Part shown: positions 15,595-24,673 of the stretch, piece after piece
Layout: each line of letters begins with the position of its first letter
How positions within the stretch are numbered: the first letter of the stretch is position 1
Source of the DNA: Cribrihabitans_A pelagius
GTDB taxonomy: Bacteria; Pseudomonadota; Alphaproteobacteria; Rhodobacterales; Rhodobacteraceae
Reading direction: 5' to 3'
DNA length: 62,469 bases
Assembly: GCF_048820915.1 (NCBI RefSeq)
Contig: NZ_JBMERR010000026.1
Span: 1-62,469 of the forward strand
Made by a program: the position numbers and the translations under genes
The notes under the pieces: model-generated
What the model was told of the DNA's origin: nothing
Databases searched by the model: none
What the model saw: the letters and a program-made list of their open reading frames with translations, nothing else

Positions 15595-18237
15595 ATGAAT
15601 ATGCCCGCCCCCCGCCCCGCCGCCGCCGCCTCCCGGTTCAGCCCGGTCCGGGGAGTCTACCCGCTGCAGCGCTATGTGCGGGAATTCGGCGCCAGTGCGG
15701 TCAACGCCTTCGATCTGGATGCCTGGCGCCGCGCCACCTGCCTGACCTGGCTTGGCACCCGCCTGGTGGTGCGTTCGGGCCGGGTCCGCGTGGTGCTGCG
15801 TCACATCACCGCCGATGGCACCGCCACCGACCTGGCCCGGGCCGAGCAGGACGGCACCGGCACGCAGCTTTTCCCGGATCTGTGCGTGAGCGGCCTTGAA
15901 GGCGCCCTCTTACCGGTGGTCGAAGAGGAAAGCCCGGATGCCAATTTCGACATCCTCTTCGCCACCGATGACCAGCCGGCCGCGCCGCAGCTGCGGATCA
16001 ATTACATCTTCTGCACCTTCAAGCGGGCCGAATATGTGCAGTACAACGCGGGGGTCTTTCGCGACTACCTGCGCCGCCACCGCGATCAGGCCGCCGCGCA
16101 TTTGACGGTGATCGACAACGGCAGCGATCAGGGCAGCAACGATTGCGGCGTGGAGCCGGATGCCGATGTCACGGTCCTGCCCAACAACAACACCGGCGGC
16201 GCCGGCGGGTTCGGGCGCGGCATTTACGAAAGCTGCTACGGGGCGCTGGCGCAACAGGGGTTCACCCATGTCTGCCTGCTGGACGACGACATCTACCTGC
16301 ACCCGGAGATGTTTGCCCGCAACACCGCCTTCATGCGCTTCCTGAAGCCGGGCTTTCACGTGGGCGCACCGATGTACCCGGCCTCCTCCGAGCAGAGGAT
16401 CCCGCGCCACAGCGCCTGCTTCGGCCACAAATACCGCCAGTCTGTGCACCCCAGCGACAGCGCCTTGGGCGCCGGGCTGGACACTGCGGACATTCCCGCC
16501 TTCCTGGCCATGGACCGCGCGCCCGACAGCACCGGCTGGTGGTGGAGCTGCTTTGCGGTCAGCGACGTGCACCGGATCGGCCTGCCCTACCCGTTCTTCA
16601 TCAAAATGGACGACGTGGAATACGGGCTGCGGCTGCGCGATGCCGGGGTGGAGCTGGTGATCCCCTTCTCCTTCTGGGTGCTGCACGACGATTTCGAAGA
16701 GAAATACTCCGCCGCCATGCAGTATTTCCGCTTCCGCAACCGCTGGGTGCTGCTGGCCCAGCAAGGGCGGCTGGACGATCCGCAGGGCTTTGCCATGGAA
16801 TACGACCGGCTGGTGCGCGGCTTTGTCTCGGCCCGCAAATACGAGCATGCCCAGCTGCTTCTGGACGCCATGCGGCATTTCCTGAACGGGCCGGAATATC
16901 TCATCCGCAACGAAAAGGAGATCCTGGCCGGGGTGTTCCGCACCGTGGCGGATGAGAAGAACGCCCCCATGCCGGCGCCGCCGGAGGGCGCTGCGGCCGT
17001 CAACGGGCTGGAACCCCCCGCCTCGGCCCGCACCGCCCGGCTGAACGCCCGGACCTGGAACAACCACTTTTTGCCCCTGAAGGAACAGGTGGCCATCGAC
17101 ACCACCCGCCCCTCGCAGGCAACCGACTGCCGCCGCGGCAAGCAGGTCAGTTACTGGAACCCGGACAAGGGCATCGGCTTTACCGTCACCCGCGACTCCC
17201 GCCGGGCCCTGCGGCAGATGCTCACCCTGCGCCGCCTGCGCCAGGCGGCGGCCCGCAAGCTGCCCGCCACGGCCCGGGCCTACCAGGCCGCCAAGCCGCA
17301 TCTTACCTCCCAGGCGTTCTGGGCCGGTTACGGCAAGTTCGGCACCCGGCCGCCGCTGCAGCCCGGCAGCGCGGAGAGCCTGGCCCTGCAGGACCTGCAC
17401 CAGCAGGCCGCTCACCTGCAGGCCGGTGCCGCGCAGGCCGCCGCCCGGGCCCGCGCCCCGGTCACCGATGAGGACAACGCCTTCTTCAACGCCCTGCGCA
17501 ACCGCCACCTGGGGCAGCGCTGCTTTGTGCTGGGCAACGGCCCCAGCCTCACGGTCAGCGACCTGGAGCTGCTGAAGGACGAGATCACCTTTGCCGCCAA
17601 CAAGATCTACCTCTGTTTCGACGAGACGGAGTGGCGCCCGACCTTCTATTCGGTCGAGGACCTGCTGGTGGCGCAGAACTGCCGGGCCGAGATCCTGGCG
17701 GTGGACCGCACCACCAAGATCTTTGCCCATCACATGCTGCCCTACCTGCCGCGGCAGGCCAATCACCACTATGCCCGCTGGCTGCCGCCCGCCGACAACC
17801 GCTCGCCGTTCCGGGAATTTTCCGCCGATCTGACCAAAGGCATCTGCTGGGGCTCCACCATCACCTACTCGATGCTGCAGATGGCCGTGCACATGGGCTT
17901 CAAGGAGATCTACATTCTCGGCCTGGACCACAGCTATGTTGAGCCCAAGACCCGGGAGGGCGGCGCCCTGGTCTCGGAAGGCGAGGTCAACCACTTCCAC
18001 CCCGACTACCGCAAACCGGGCGAAAAATGGCACTACCCGGTCCTGGACCGGCTGGAGCATTCCTACCAGTTTGCCAAGGATTACTGCGACAGCATCGGGG
18101 TCAGGATCTACAACGCCAGCCGCTTCTCCAAGCTGGAGACCTTCCCGCGGGCGGATCTGGATGCGGTGCTGCAGACCCGGACAGCTGCGGAGGCCGCTGC
18201 AAACAGCGCTCCGAAAACCACTAAAAGCTCAGGATAA
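15595..18237 (+). CDS. GlfT2-like glycosyltransferase (GT2) fused to a DUF115 (MAF/GT42-like) transferase domain
   Basis: 880 residues from ATG 15595. The N-terminal half follows the GlfT2 galactofuranosyltransferase plan: a beta-sandwich (1-130), NYIFCTFKRAEYVQ, NNNTGGAGGFGRGIYE, D230-D231-D232 in CLLDDDIYL, a Trp cluster near 312 (STGWWWSCF), the acid pair D339-D340 in IKMDDVEYGLR, and H364 in WVLHDDFEEK. The C-terminal domain (about 636-860) has FVLGNGPSLTVSDLELL, NKIYLCFDE, YSVEDLLVA, GICWGSTITYSMLQMAVHMG and ILGLDHSYVE, the DUF115/MAF pattern. It may therefore add two different sugars in one protein, one from a UDP-sugar and one from a CMP-sugar. A UDP-galactopyranose mutase is encoded at 25.7 kb. 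Cytoplasmic; no membrane segment seen. Confidence 0.82.
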   Translation: MNMPAPRPAAAASRFSPVRGVYPLQRYVREFGASAVNAFDLDAWRRATCLTWLGTRLVVRSGRVRVVLRHITADGTATDLARAEQDGTGTQLFPDLCVSGLEGALLPVVEEESPDANFDILFATDDQPAAPQLRINYIFCTFKRAEYVQYNAGVFRDYLRRHRDQAAAHLTVIDNGSDQGSNDCGVEPDADVTVLPNNNTGGAGGFGRGIYESCYGALAQQGFTHVCLLDDDIYLHPEMFARNTAFMRFLKPGFHVGAPMYPASSEQRIPRHSACFGHKYRQSVHPSDSALGAGLDTADIPAFLAMDRAPDSTGWWWSCFAVSDVHRIGLPYPFFIKMDDVEYGLRLRDAGVELVIPFSFWVLHDDFEEKYSAAMQYFRFRNRWVLLAQQGRLDDPQGFAMEYDRLVRGFVSARKYEHAQLLLDAMRHFLNGPEYLIRNEKEILAGVFRTVADEKNAPMPAPPEGAAAVNGLEPPASARTARLNARTWNNHFLPLKEQVAIDTTRPSQATDCRRGKQVSYWNPDKGIGFTVTRDSRRALRQMLTLRRLRQAAARKLPATARAYQAAKPHLTSQAFWAGYGKFGTRPPLQPGSAESLALQDLHQQAAHLQAGAAQAAARARAPVTDEDNAFFNALRNRHLGQRCFVLGNGPSLTVSDLELLKDEITFAANKIYLCFDETEWRPTFYSVEDLLVAQNCRAEILAVDRTTKIFAHHMLPYLPRQANHHYARWLPPADNRSPFREFSADLTKGICWGSTITYSMLQMAVHMGFKEIYILGLDHSYVEPKTREGGALVSEGEVNHFHPDYRKPGEKWHYPVLDRLEHSYQFAKDYCDSIGVRIYNASRFSKLETFPRADLDAVLQTRTAAEAAANSAPKTTKSSG

Positions 18238-18241
18238 ATCG

Positions 18242-21200
18242 ATGTTTCTCAAGAAAAAAAATGCTGGTGGCATGGTGCAGCCTGAAGCGGGCGCCACGCC
18301 CGGACCCATTTCTTATGAACATGTTCTTTCCCTCTCGAAAGAAGAGAGCTCCTCTGCGGCTCAAGAAAACTATTCTGCCGGGCTGAGCACGGAGCTTCGC
18401 ATTTCAAAAGCCGCCTTTCACGCCGGCACGGGCGTTCTGGAAGTCAACGGCTGGTGCCTGACCCCCGAACCCAGCTTCGATCTTCTTCTGCACGTGAACG
18501 GCACGAACATCGCCGCAGAGGTTTCTTCCGGCTCGGAGGAACGGCAGGACGTTTTCAAAAAATACCCGCAATACGGCAATAAGCGCAGCGGCTGGCGGGT
18601 CAGGATTCCCGTTGAAAACCTGCCGGAGAATGCCAGCGTCCGGGCCGTCTATGCTTCGGCCGAACGCTCTCACTTCCACGACAAGGCCATCATCCGGGTT
18701 CAGCCCGGTGCTGCTCCGCAAAAGGAATCCTTCCGGATCAGGAAATGCACTTACAGCCCCTTGCGCAGCCTCTGCATGATCGACGGCCTGATCACAACAG
18801 AACGCGAAGATCTGGCTTTCGGGGTTACGCTGTCAGGGGGGGTTCCCGTCCGGGAACTGCACAGCTGGGTCTCGGTCCCCAATGCAAAGGGCGAAAGAAC
18901 CGTGAAGCTGAGCTTCGCCGCCGCGGGGATGCGGGACAAAGAAGAAATGACGGTCACGGAAACCGGCAACCCCGCGAACACCGCCACCGCGGCGGTAACT
19001 GCCGCCAAGGATTCTCCGAGGCGTGTGACAGCAACAACGCCTTCCGTCCGGCAGAACACGGCCCCTGCAGAGGGCGCCCTCAGCCTGGACGATCTTGTCA
19101 CCCTCAAGCAGCAACTGGCGGCCCGCTCCAAGCCGTCCAAAGAAGCCGGTGAAATCTGCTATTTCCCGGCCTTTGACGGCACGGCGGCGCTGTCGGACCA
19201 CTTTCACCGGGCGGGCTGGTACCTGACAGGCAGCGGATCGCCAGTGACGAAGGTCACCTTGGCAGGCCCCGGCGCCAAGGCAGATATCGCCCCGGCTCCG
19301 GACTATTTTGCCAGCCGCAGCCTGGATACGGAAACACTGGAGCTGACCGCCCCCGGCGACGCTTACCTGGAGGCGCTGATGCGGGCCCAAACCATATTGG
19401 TCTGGCGCCCGCTGCCGCCGGGGCTGCAGCGCTATCTCGCACGCCTGCTGGGCAAGCCCAACATCATCACCGTGGCGACACATGACCCGGCATCGGTGGA
19501 ATACGGAAATTACTGCCGCAGCCCCTGGATGCTGTTGCCGGAACCGGAAAAGGCCGCGCTCTTGCAGGAAAGCCAGCAGCGGTTCCGCACGGCGCTGCAG
19601 GAGCAGCGCGAAGCCGGAAAGACCTGCAGCGCGGTCTTTGGCACCGGCCCCTCGGTCGACCGTGCATTCGAATTCGACTTCAGCAGCTGCATGACCGTCG
19701 CCTGCAACTCCATCGTGGCCAATGACGCGCTCCTGGACCACATTCAGCCGGCGTTCATCTGCGCCGGCGATGCCGTCAGCCATTTCGGCGTATCGCAATA
19801 TGCCGAAACCTTCCGTGCGGATTTGATCAAGGTTCTGCAGGAGCGCGGGATCTATTTCTTTACGTCCGCCGCCATCGGCTTCCTGCTGATCCAAAAGCAT
19901 CCTGAAATCCGGGACCGGGTGATCCTGTGCGAACAGCGTTTCAGCGGGCTGAACACCGATCTTGAAAACAACTGGGCCCTGCCCCGGTTCGACAGCACCC
20001 TGAATATCCACATGCTGCCGGTTGCGGCCACGTTCAGCGATACGGTCTACCTGCTGGGCCTGGATGGCCGGGATCCGAACCCGGACAACAATGAAGACTT
20101 CTGGGCCCACTCCAAGGCCGCTCAGTACCACGACCTCGTCAATAGCGGCCATCTGGCGCATCCCACCTTTGCCGTGAACCGGGCGCAGGCAACCGAAGAC
20201 CGCTACCTGGCGTCAGTCCAGGAAAGCTTCATGGCCGGCGAGGCGGTTGGAAAGTCCTTCTTTGCACTGGCCGGCTCCTTCACCCCTGCCGTGCATGCCC
20301 GCCCCGCTGCCCCGCATTGTTTCGAAACCGGCCGGACAGACGGCCTCCGGAAATTGAGACCAGCCGTGCCCGAAGGTTCCGGGACCGCCGGAAAGCGGGC
20401 TTTGGTGGTCATGCAGATGAACCGGCGCCATTTCTCCGGCGGCCGCTACCACGGCACGATGCTGGCCGAAGCCATGGCCGGTTTTTGCGGCGAAGTCGTT
20501 GTCTGGACCAACAATATGCCGCCTTGGTCCGGGGACCTGTCCAGCAGCCCCGGCCATGCCAGGGTCCAATACTGGATCAATGACTTTCTGCGCGCCCCGG
20601 AAGGCCATTTCGACTATGTGGTCATCCTGCCGGACGGGTCGCGCAATCCCGGCATGTATTACCGCGTCTTCGAAAAGGCCCAGTCCTGCAACGCCAAGAC
20701 CGTGTTCATCAATTTCGAAAGCCCGAACTGGTTCAACGCGCTTTCCCCGGCCCCGAAGAAACTGGCGGATGCCGACAACTGGTTTGCCGCCAGCTGCTTT
20801 TCCGACATCGTCCTGTCCTCCGCCGAAACCGCGATCCCCTTTGCGGAAAGCTATTACCAGACCCTGTTCCACGCCCCGGCCTTTGCCGCCGCGCCGCCGG
20901 CGATCAACAGCCCGGTCGCCGATCTGGTCAAACAGCAGAATTTCAGCCGCGAAAAGCAAATCGTCCTCATCAGCCGGTTCGGCAATGTGAGCGCGCACAA
21001 GAACATCGATGCGGTCTTCGACTGCATCACACCGGAAATGCAGGGCTATACCCTGGCTCTGATCGCAGGGACGTCAGACCTGCCGGATGCGCAAACCCTG
21101 GCCGCCTTCCGCGCCCGGCTGGAGGGCGCAGGCCTGTCGCTCAAGCTGCTCTACATGATCTCGGACCGGCAAAAATACGAAGAAATCGCGAAGTCGGAAC

Positions 21201-21709
21201 TGATGATCTTCCCCTCGCTCTTCGAGGGCTTCGGCTACCCGCCCGTCGAAGCCGGCTATATGGGCACCCCCTGCATCGCCTACGACCTTCCGGTTCTGCA
21301 GGAATTCAACAGCGATCACGTGCATTTCGTGCCATGGGGCGACACCGCAGCCCTGCGCGCCAAGATTTCCGAACTGCTGCGCCTGCCACACCAGGACCGT
21401 ATCCGCAGCGCCGCGCCGCGGGTTCTGGAAACCGCCAGCCTGAACAGCTTCAGCCAGAACCTGCAGCACATCCTGGACACAACCCCCGCCGCAAAAGCCG
21501 CCGCCGGTTTCAGCCGGGAGAAGTTCGAGCTGGCCCGGAAGGTCTATCTGGACGGCTGCCACGAGCCCGAACTCTCCTACGGGGTCATGAGTGAGGCCGA
21601 GCTGCGGGACCTCGCCAGCCGGTATGCCCGCTACAGCCGCACGGCCGCCGAGGCGCTTGAAAAACTGCAGGCCCTTCCGCTCCGGAACAGCACGGGAACG
21701 CGGCCATGA
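18242..21709 (+). CDS. Multidomain protein: N-terminal beta domain, DUF115-like domain, C-terminal GT4 glycosyltransferase
   Basis: 1155 residues; ATG 4 bp after the preceding stop, with AGGA 8-9 bases upstream. Residues 45-165 form a beta-rich module (GVLEVNGWCLTPEPSFDLLL, GWRVRIPVENLP). Residues about 460-640 resemble the DUF115 fold (SAVFGTGPSVDRAFEFDFSS, VACNSIVANDALL, ICAGDAVSHFG, VYLLGLDGRDPNPDNNEDFW). Residues about 715-1120 are a GT-B/GT4 enzyme: NRRHFSGGRYHG, LISRFGNVSAHKNIDAVFD and the ESELMIFPSLFEGFGYPP-type donor motif (here KSELMIFPSLFEGFGYPPVE). It is the third consecutive DUF115-containing gene, and its stop overlaps the next start by 4 bp. The first 500 bases use a less GC-rich codon set than neighbours. 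Likely two transferase activities; acceptors unknown. Confidence 0.78.
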   Translation: MFLKKKNAGGMVQPEAGATPGPISYEHVLSLSKEESSSAAQENYSAGLSTELRISKAAFHAGTGVLEVNGWCLTPEPSFDLLLHVNGTNIAAEVSSGSEERQDVFKKYPQYGNKRSGWRVRIPVENLPENASVRAVYASAERSHFHDKAIIRVQPGAAPQKESFRIRKCTYSPLRSLCMIDGLITTEREDLAFGVTLSGGVPVRELHSWVSVPNAKGERTVKLSFAAAGMRDKEEMTVTETGNPANTATAAVTAAKDSPRRVTATTPSVRQNTAPAEGALSLDDLVTLKQQLAARSKPSKEAGEICYFPAFDGTAALSDHFHRAGWYLTGSGSPVTKVTLAGPGAKADIAPAPDYFASRSLDTETLELTAPGDAYLEALMRAQTILVWRPLPPGLQRYLARLLGKPNIITVATHDPASVEYGNYCRSPWMLLPEPEKAALLQESQQRFRTALQEQREAGKTCSAVFGTGPSVDRAFEFDFSSCMTVACNSIVANDALLDHIQPAFICAGDAVSHFGVSQYAETFRADLIKVLQERGIYFFTSAAIGFLLIQKHPEIRDRVILCEQRFSGLNTDLENNWALPRFDSTLNIHMLPVAATFSDTVYLLGLDGRDPNPDNNEDFWAHSKAAQYHDLVNSGHLAHPTFAVNRAQATEDRYLASVQESFMAGEAVGKSFFALAGSFTPAVHARPAAPHCFETGRTDGLRKLRPAVPEGSGTAGKRALVVMQMNRRHFSGGRYHGTMLAEAMAGFCGEVVVWTNNMPPWSGDLSSSPGHARVQYWINDFLRAPEGHFDYVVILPDGSRNPGMYYRVFEKAQSCNAKTVFINFESPNWFNALSPAPKKLADADNWFAASCFSDIVLSSAETAIPFAESYYQTLFHAPAFAAAPPAINSPVADLVKQQNFSREKQIVLISRFGNVSAHKNIDAVFDCITPEMQGYTLALIAGTSDLPDAQTLAAFRARLEGAGLSLKLLYMISDRQKYEEIAKSELMIFPSLFEGFGYPPVEAGYMGTPCIAYDLPVLQEFNSDHVHFVPWGDTAALRAKISELLRLPHQDRIRSAAPRVLETASLNSFSQNLQHILDTTPAAKAAAGFSREKFELARKVYLDGCHEPELSYGVMSEAELRDLASRYARYSRTAAEALEKLQALPLRNSTGTRP

Positions 21710-22980
21710 CGCGCATCTTCTACAGCGATTACGGGGAAGACCCGGTCCGCCTTGCCAAGATTGAGGCCCTGCTCAAAGATCTCAAGGCGGGCGGCGCCGA
21801 GGTTTGCCGCACCAGCCGCCGCCCGCTGGATACGGTGGCGCTCAACCTGGTTCTGCCCAACCTGATCGAACGCTCCATGAAAGGCGCCGGTGTCACGCTG
21901 CATCCGGGGATCGACCCCAACGAGCGGGTGCTGCGCATCCAAGCCGCCGCCTTTCAATACGACCACCCCAGGAAAAGCGCCCGGGACTGCTATACCTCCA
22001 TGCTCATGTACCGCCAGTACATTGAGCAGGAGCTTGACCGGTTCCGGCCTGACCTGGTGATCCTGTGGCATCAGTTCAATGCCTATCACTACGCCATCGC
22101 CGACTGGTGCAGCCGCAAAGGCGTGCCGGTCCTGTTCGGGGAAAACGGCGTCCTTCCCGGCTCCTGGTGTTTCGAATTCCAGGGCCAGATGGGGGAAAGC
22201 TGGATCAGCCGGGCGCCGGAAGCCTTCAAGGCCCTGCCGGCCGGCGCCGCCGAGACGGCCGCTGCCGAAGCCTACCTGCAGCATGCCGTGGCGCACCGGC
22301 TGAACCGCAAATCCGGCGGTATCAGCGCCGCCGAAGCGGGCCTGGCCGCGCCCTTGGCAGCCGACCCGCGCCCCAAGATCCTCTATGCCGGGATCAACGA
22401 CTTCAAAACCGGGCTGCAGCCCTACACCCGCCGCCGCACCCTTCTGCACACCGGTGATTTCATCAGTTCCGAGGCCGGCCTCCAAGCCTTGCTGCCGCTG
22501 GCCCGCAAGAACGGCTGGCACATCCTCTACAAGGCGCACCCCTCGCTCAAACATACCGCCAAGGGGCTGGAAGATTACAGCGACTGCCTGACAGAGGTGG
22601 ACAAGCGCGCCGATCTGGTCAGTCTGCTGCAGCATACCGATGCCCTGGCCACCATCGTCTCGCAAAGCGCCTATATGGCCCTGATGCACGACACCCCCGT
22701 GGTGCTGATGGGGCGGATCCAGCTCAGCGGATCGGGCCTGGCTCACGAAGCCCCTTACCGGGCCGGCCTGGAGCAGGCCCTGCGCGCCGCGCTGGCGGAC
22801 CGGGACAGCGCCGCCCGGCGCCGGCTCCTGCTGGACCATATCGCACGGCTGCTGAAATACTACGTCATCTCTTCCGAATATGATGACAAGGGCCTGTTCA
22901 ACTACAGCCTGTCCGACTTCAGCCATTCGCTGCTGGCCATGGCGGCGGCGCCGGGCGGCCAATCCGCACAATCTGCCTAA
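21706..22980 (+). CDS. Capsular polysaccharide GT-B transferase, KpsC/KpsS-like
   Basis: 424 residues, starting inside the previous stop (ATGA). LVILWHQFNAYHYAIADWCS, PVLFGENGVLPGSW, ILYKAHPSL and IVSQSAYMALMHDTPVVLMG match the order of motifs in the capsule biosynthesis family that includes KpsC and KpsS (E-x-G, HP, and N/Q-S-x-x-x-x-x-x-H-x-x-P-V). KpsC and KpsS build the Kdo linker on phosphatidylglycerol from CMP-Kdo. If this protein behaves similarly it would fit the cytidylyltransferase upstream and the Kps-type ABC exporter at 35-38 kb. The resemblance is motif-level only; it is shorter than KpsC, which has two such modules. Confidence 0.6.
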   Translation: MTRIFYSDYGEDPVRLAKIEALLKDLKAGGAEVCRTSRRPLDTVALNLVLPNLIERSMKGAGVTLHPGIDPNERVLRIQAAAFQYDHPRKSARDCYTSMLMYRQYIEQELDRFRPDLVILWHQFNAYHYAIADWCSRKGVPVLFGENGVLPGSWCFEFQGQMGESWISRAPEAFKALPAGAAETAAAEAYLQHAVAHRLNRKSGGISAAEAGLAAPLAADPRPKILYAGINDFKTGLQPYTRRRTLLHTGDFISSEAGLQALLPLARKNGWHILYKAHPSLKHTAKGLEDYSDCLTEVDKRADLVSLLQHTDALATIVSQSAYMALMHDTPVVLMGRIQLSGSGLAHEAPYRAGLEQALRAALADRDSAARRRLLLDHIARLLKYYVISSEYDDKGLFNYSLSDFSHSLLAMAAAPGGQSAQSA

Positions 22981-23003
22981 TCACCGCATAACAGGAGAAC
23001 GGC

Positions 23004-24551
23004 ATGGGGCTGTCCGACACCGTTATTTACAAGGACCAAGCGCAAGGTTGCATCGCAGATATCCACTCCAGCGTCACGGCTGATACTTTCGAAGTCGTGT
23101 TCAACGCCCGGAACTGCCATTTGGAAATCGCGGAGAATTGCCATTTCAAGGCCCTGCGGCTTTACTTCCTGTCCGACAACACCCGGGTGCGGATCGGCAC
23201 GGGCACGTTGTGCCGCTCTTCGTTCTGGGCCAACCTGTCCGGCGCCGGGCGCACAATCACAGTGGGAGACCATTGCCTCATTGCCAGCGTCAAGATGCGC
23301 ACCAGCGATTCCCACCATATCATTGACCTGGAAAGCGGAAAAATGGTGAACCCGGCAGGGGACATCTCCATCGGCGACCATGTCTGGATCGCCGAAGACG
23401 TGCTGGTGCTCAAGGGCAGCAGCATCGGCACAGGCGCCGCCATTGGCGCCCGCGCGATGGTCAGCGGGAACATCCCCGGGCAGTGCCTGGCAGCAGGCAC
23501 CCCGGCAAAGGTTCTGCGCAAGGGCATTACCTGGCGCTACAGCGCCGGCCGTGCCAGCCCGCTGGTTCCGGACCCAGATCCAGTCCCCGATTCAGCCCCC
23601 GATTCAGCCCCGCCCGCGGAACTGGCTTCAGCGGCAGCGCCTTGCGGACCCGAGACCGGCTTAGAAGAGACCGCTCTGCCGGCACCGGCAGCGGACTTCT
23701 GGCAAAAACTGCGCAAACACCTCGCCCCCGCGGCGGTGCGCGAGGGAGACCGCCTGGCCGCTCAGCCCTGGCGCGGAAAACCGGAGCCCGCGGCCCGGCA
23801 GAAGACCCGGTTCCTCAACATGCTGCTCAAGGGGGAAAGCGAGATTTCCCTCAAGGGCGGCCCGTTCCGCTTCCGCAAAACCTACGATCTGGCGGTGCAG
23901 CTCGAAGAGATCATATGCAACGTGCAGTACAACTTCGACGCCGCCAGCGAAAAACCCTTCATCATCGATGCCGGCGGCTGCTACGGGCTGGCCTCCTATT
24001 TGCTGAACCGGCGCCACCCCGGTGCCGAAATCCTCGCCTTCGAACCCAACCCGGCAAATGCCGCCGTGTTCCGGGAGAACATCGCGCGGACCGGCATGGC
24101 CAATGTCACTCTTGAAGAGGCGGCCGCAGGCACCAGTACCGGAACCACCGCCTTCTATGCCAATGCCGATATGCCGATGGGCTCCAGCACGTCGTCCCGG
24201 CTGTCGGACCTGGGCCATGAGACCGAGCAGCTGACCGTGCGGCAGGTGGATCTTCCCGGCCTCATCGCCGGGCGCCAGGTCGATTTCCTGAAGCTCGACG
24301 TGGAAGGCGCCGAATACGGCATCATCGAAGCGCTTGACGGGCGCATGGACGGCATCCGCAACATGTTCATCGAGCTGCATTTCGGCACCGGCCTGCCGAA
24401 ATCCAACCTGGCCCGCCTGCTGGGCGTTCTGGACCGCAACGGGTTTGACCATATGATCACCCGGGCAGGCAACGCCTCTCCGCCGCACCCGCTTAATGCC
24501 CCGGAACAGGTCTGGGGCGGGTCGCTGAACCTCTGGGCCCGGCGGCCGTAG
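23004..24551 (+). CDS. Fusion of a hexapeptide-repeat acyltransferase with an FkbM-family methyltransferase
   Basis: 515 residues, preceded by AGGAG. Residues 15-175 are left-handed beta-helix acyltransferase (VRIGTGTLCRSSF, GDISIGDHVWIAEDVLVLKG, GAAIGARAMVSGNIPG, AAGTPAKVLRKGI), probably using acetyl-CoA on a sugar. A Pro/Ala/Asp-rich linker (about 185-230, with PDPDPVPDSAPDSAPP) leads to an FkbM-type SAM methyltransferase at about 315-505: FIIDAGGCYGLASYLL, ILAFEPNPANAAVFREN, VDFLKLDVEGAEYGIIEAL. O-acetylation and O-methylation of the same polysaccharide by one polypeptide is the simple reading. It lies 23 bp after the KpsC-like gene. Confidence 0.85.
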   Translation: MGLSDTVIYKDQAQGCIADIHSSVTADTFEVVFNARNCHLEIAENCHFKALRLYFLSDNTRVRIGTGTLCRSSFWANLSGAGRTITVGDHCLIASVKMRTSDSHHIIDLESGKMVNPAGDISIGDHVWIAEDVLVLKGSSIGTGAAIGARAMVSGNIPGQCLAAGTPAKVLRKGITWRYSAGRASPLVPDPDPVPDSAPDSAPPAELASAAAPCGPETGLEETALPAPAADFWQKLRKHLAPAAVREGDRLAAQPWRGKPEPAARQKTRFLNMLLKGESEISLKGGPFRFRKTYDLAVQLEEIICNVQYNFDAASEKPFIIDAGGCYGLASYLLNRRHPGAEILAFEPNPANAAVFRENIARTGMANVTLEEAAAGTSTGTTAFYANADMPMGSSTSSRLSDLGHETEQLTVRQVDLPGLIAGRQVDFLKLDVEGAEYGIIEALDGRMDGIRNMFIELHFGTGLPKSNLARLLGVLDRNGFDHMITRAGNASPPHPLNAPEQVWGGSLNLWARRP

Positions 24552-24673
24552 ATCCCCCGAATGCCCGAGCAGCCCGGCGCCGAAAGAACGCTTGCGCAGA
24601 CTGCGCGCTTGGCCCAACTTCGGCGGCAAACCCCATCGCTTCGGCAGGCAAGCTAAATCAGCAGGAACTTATC

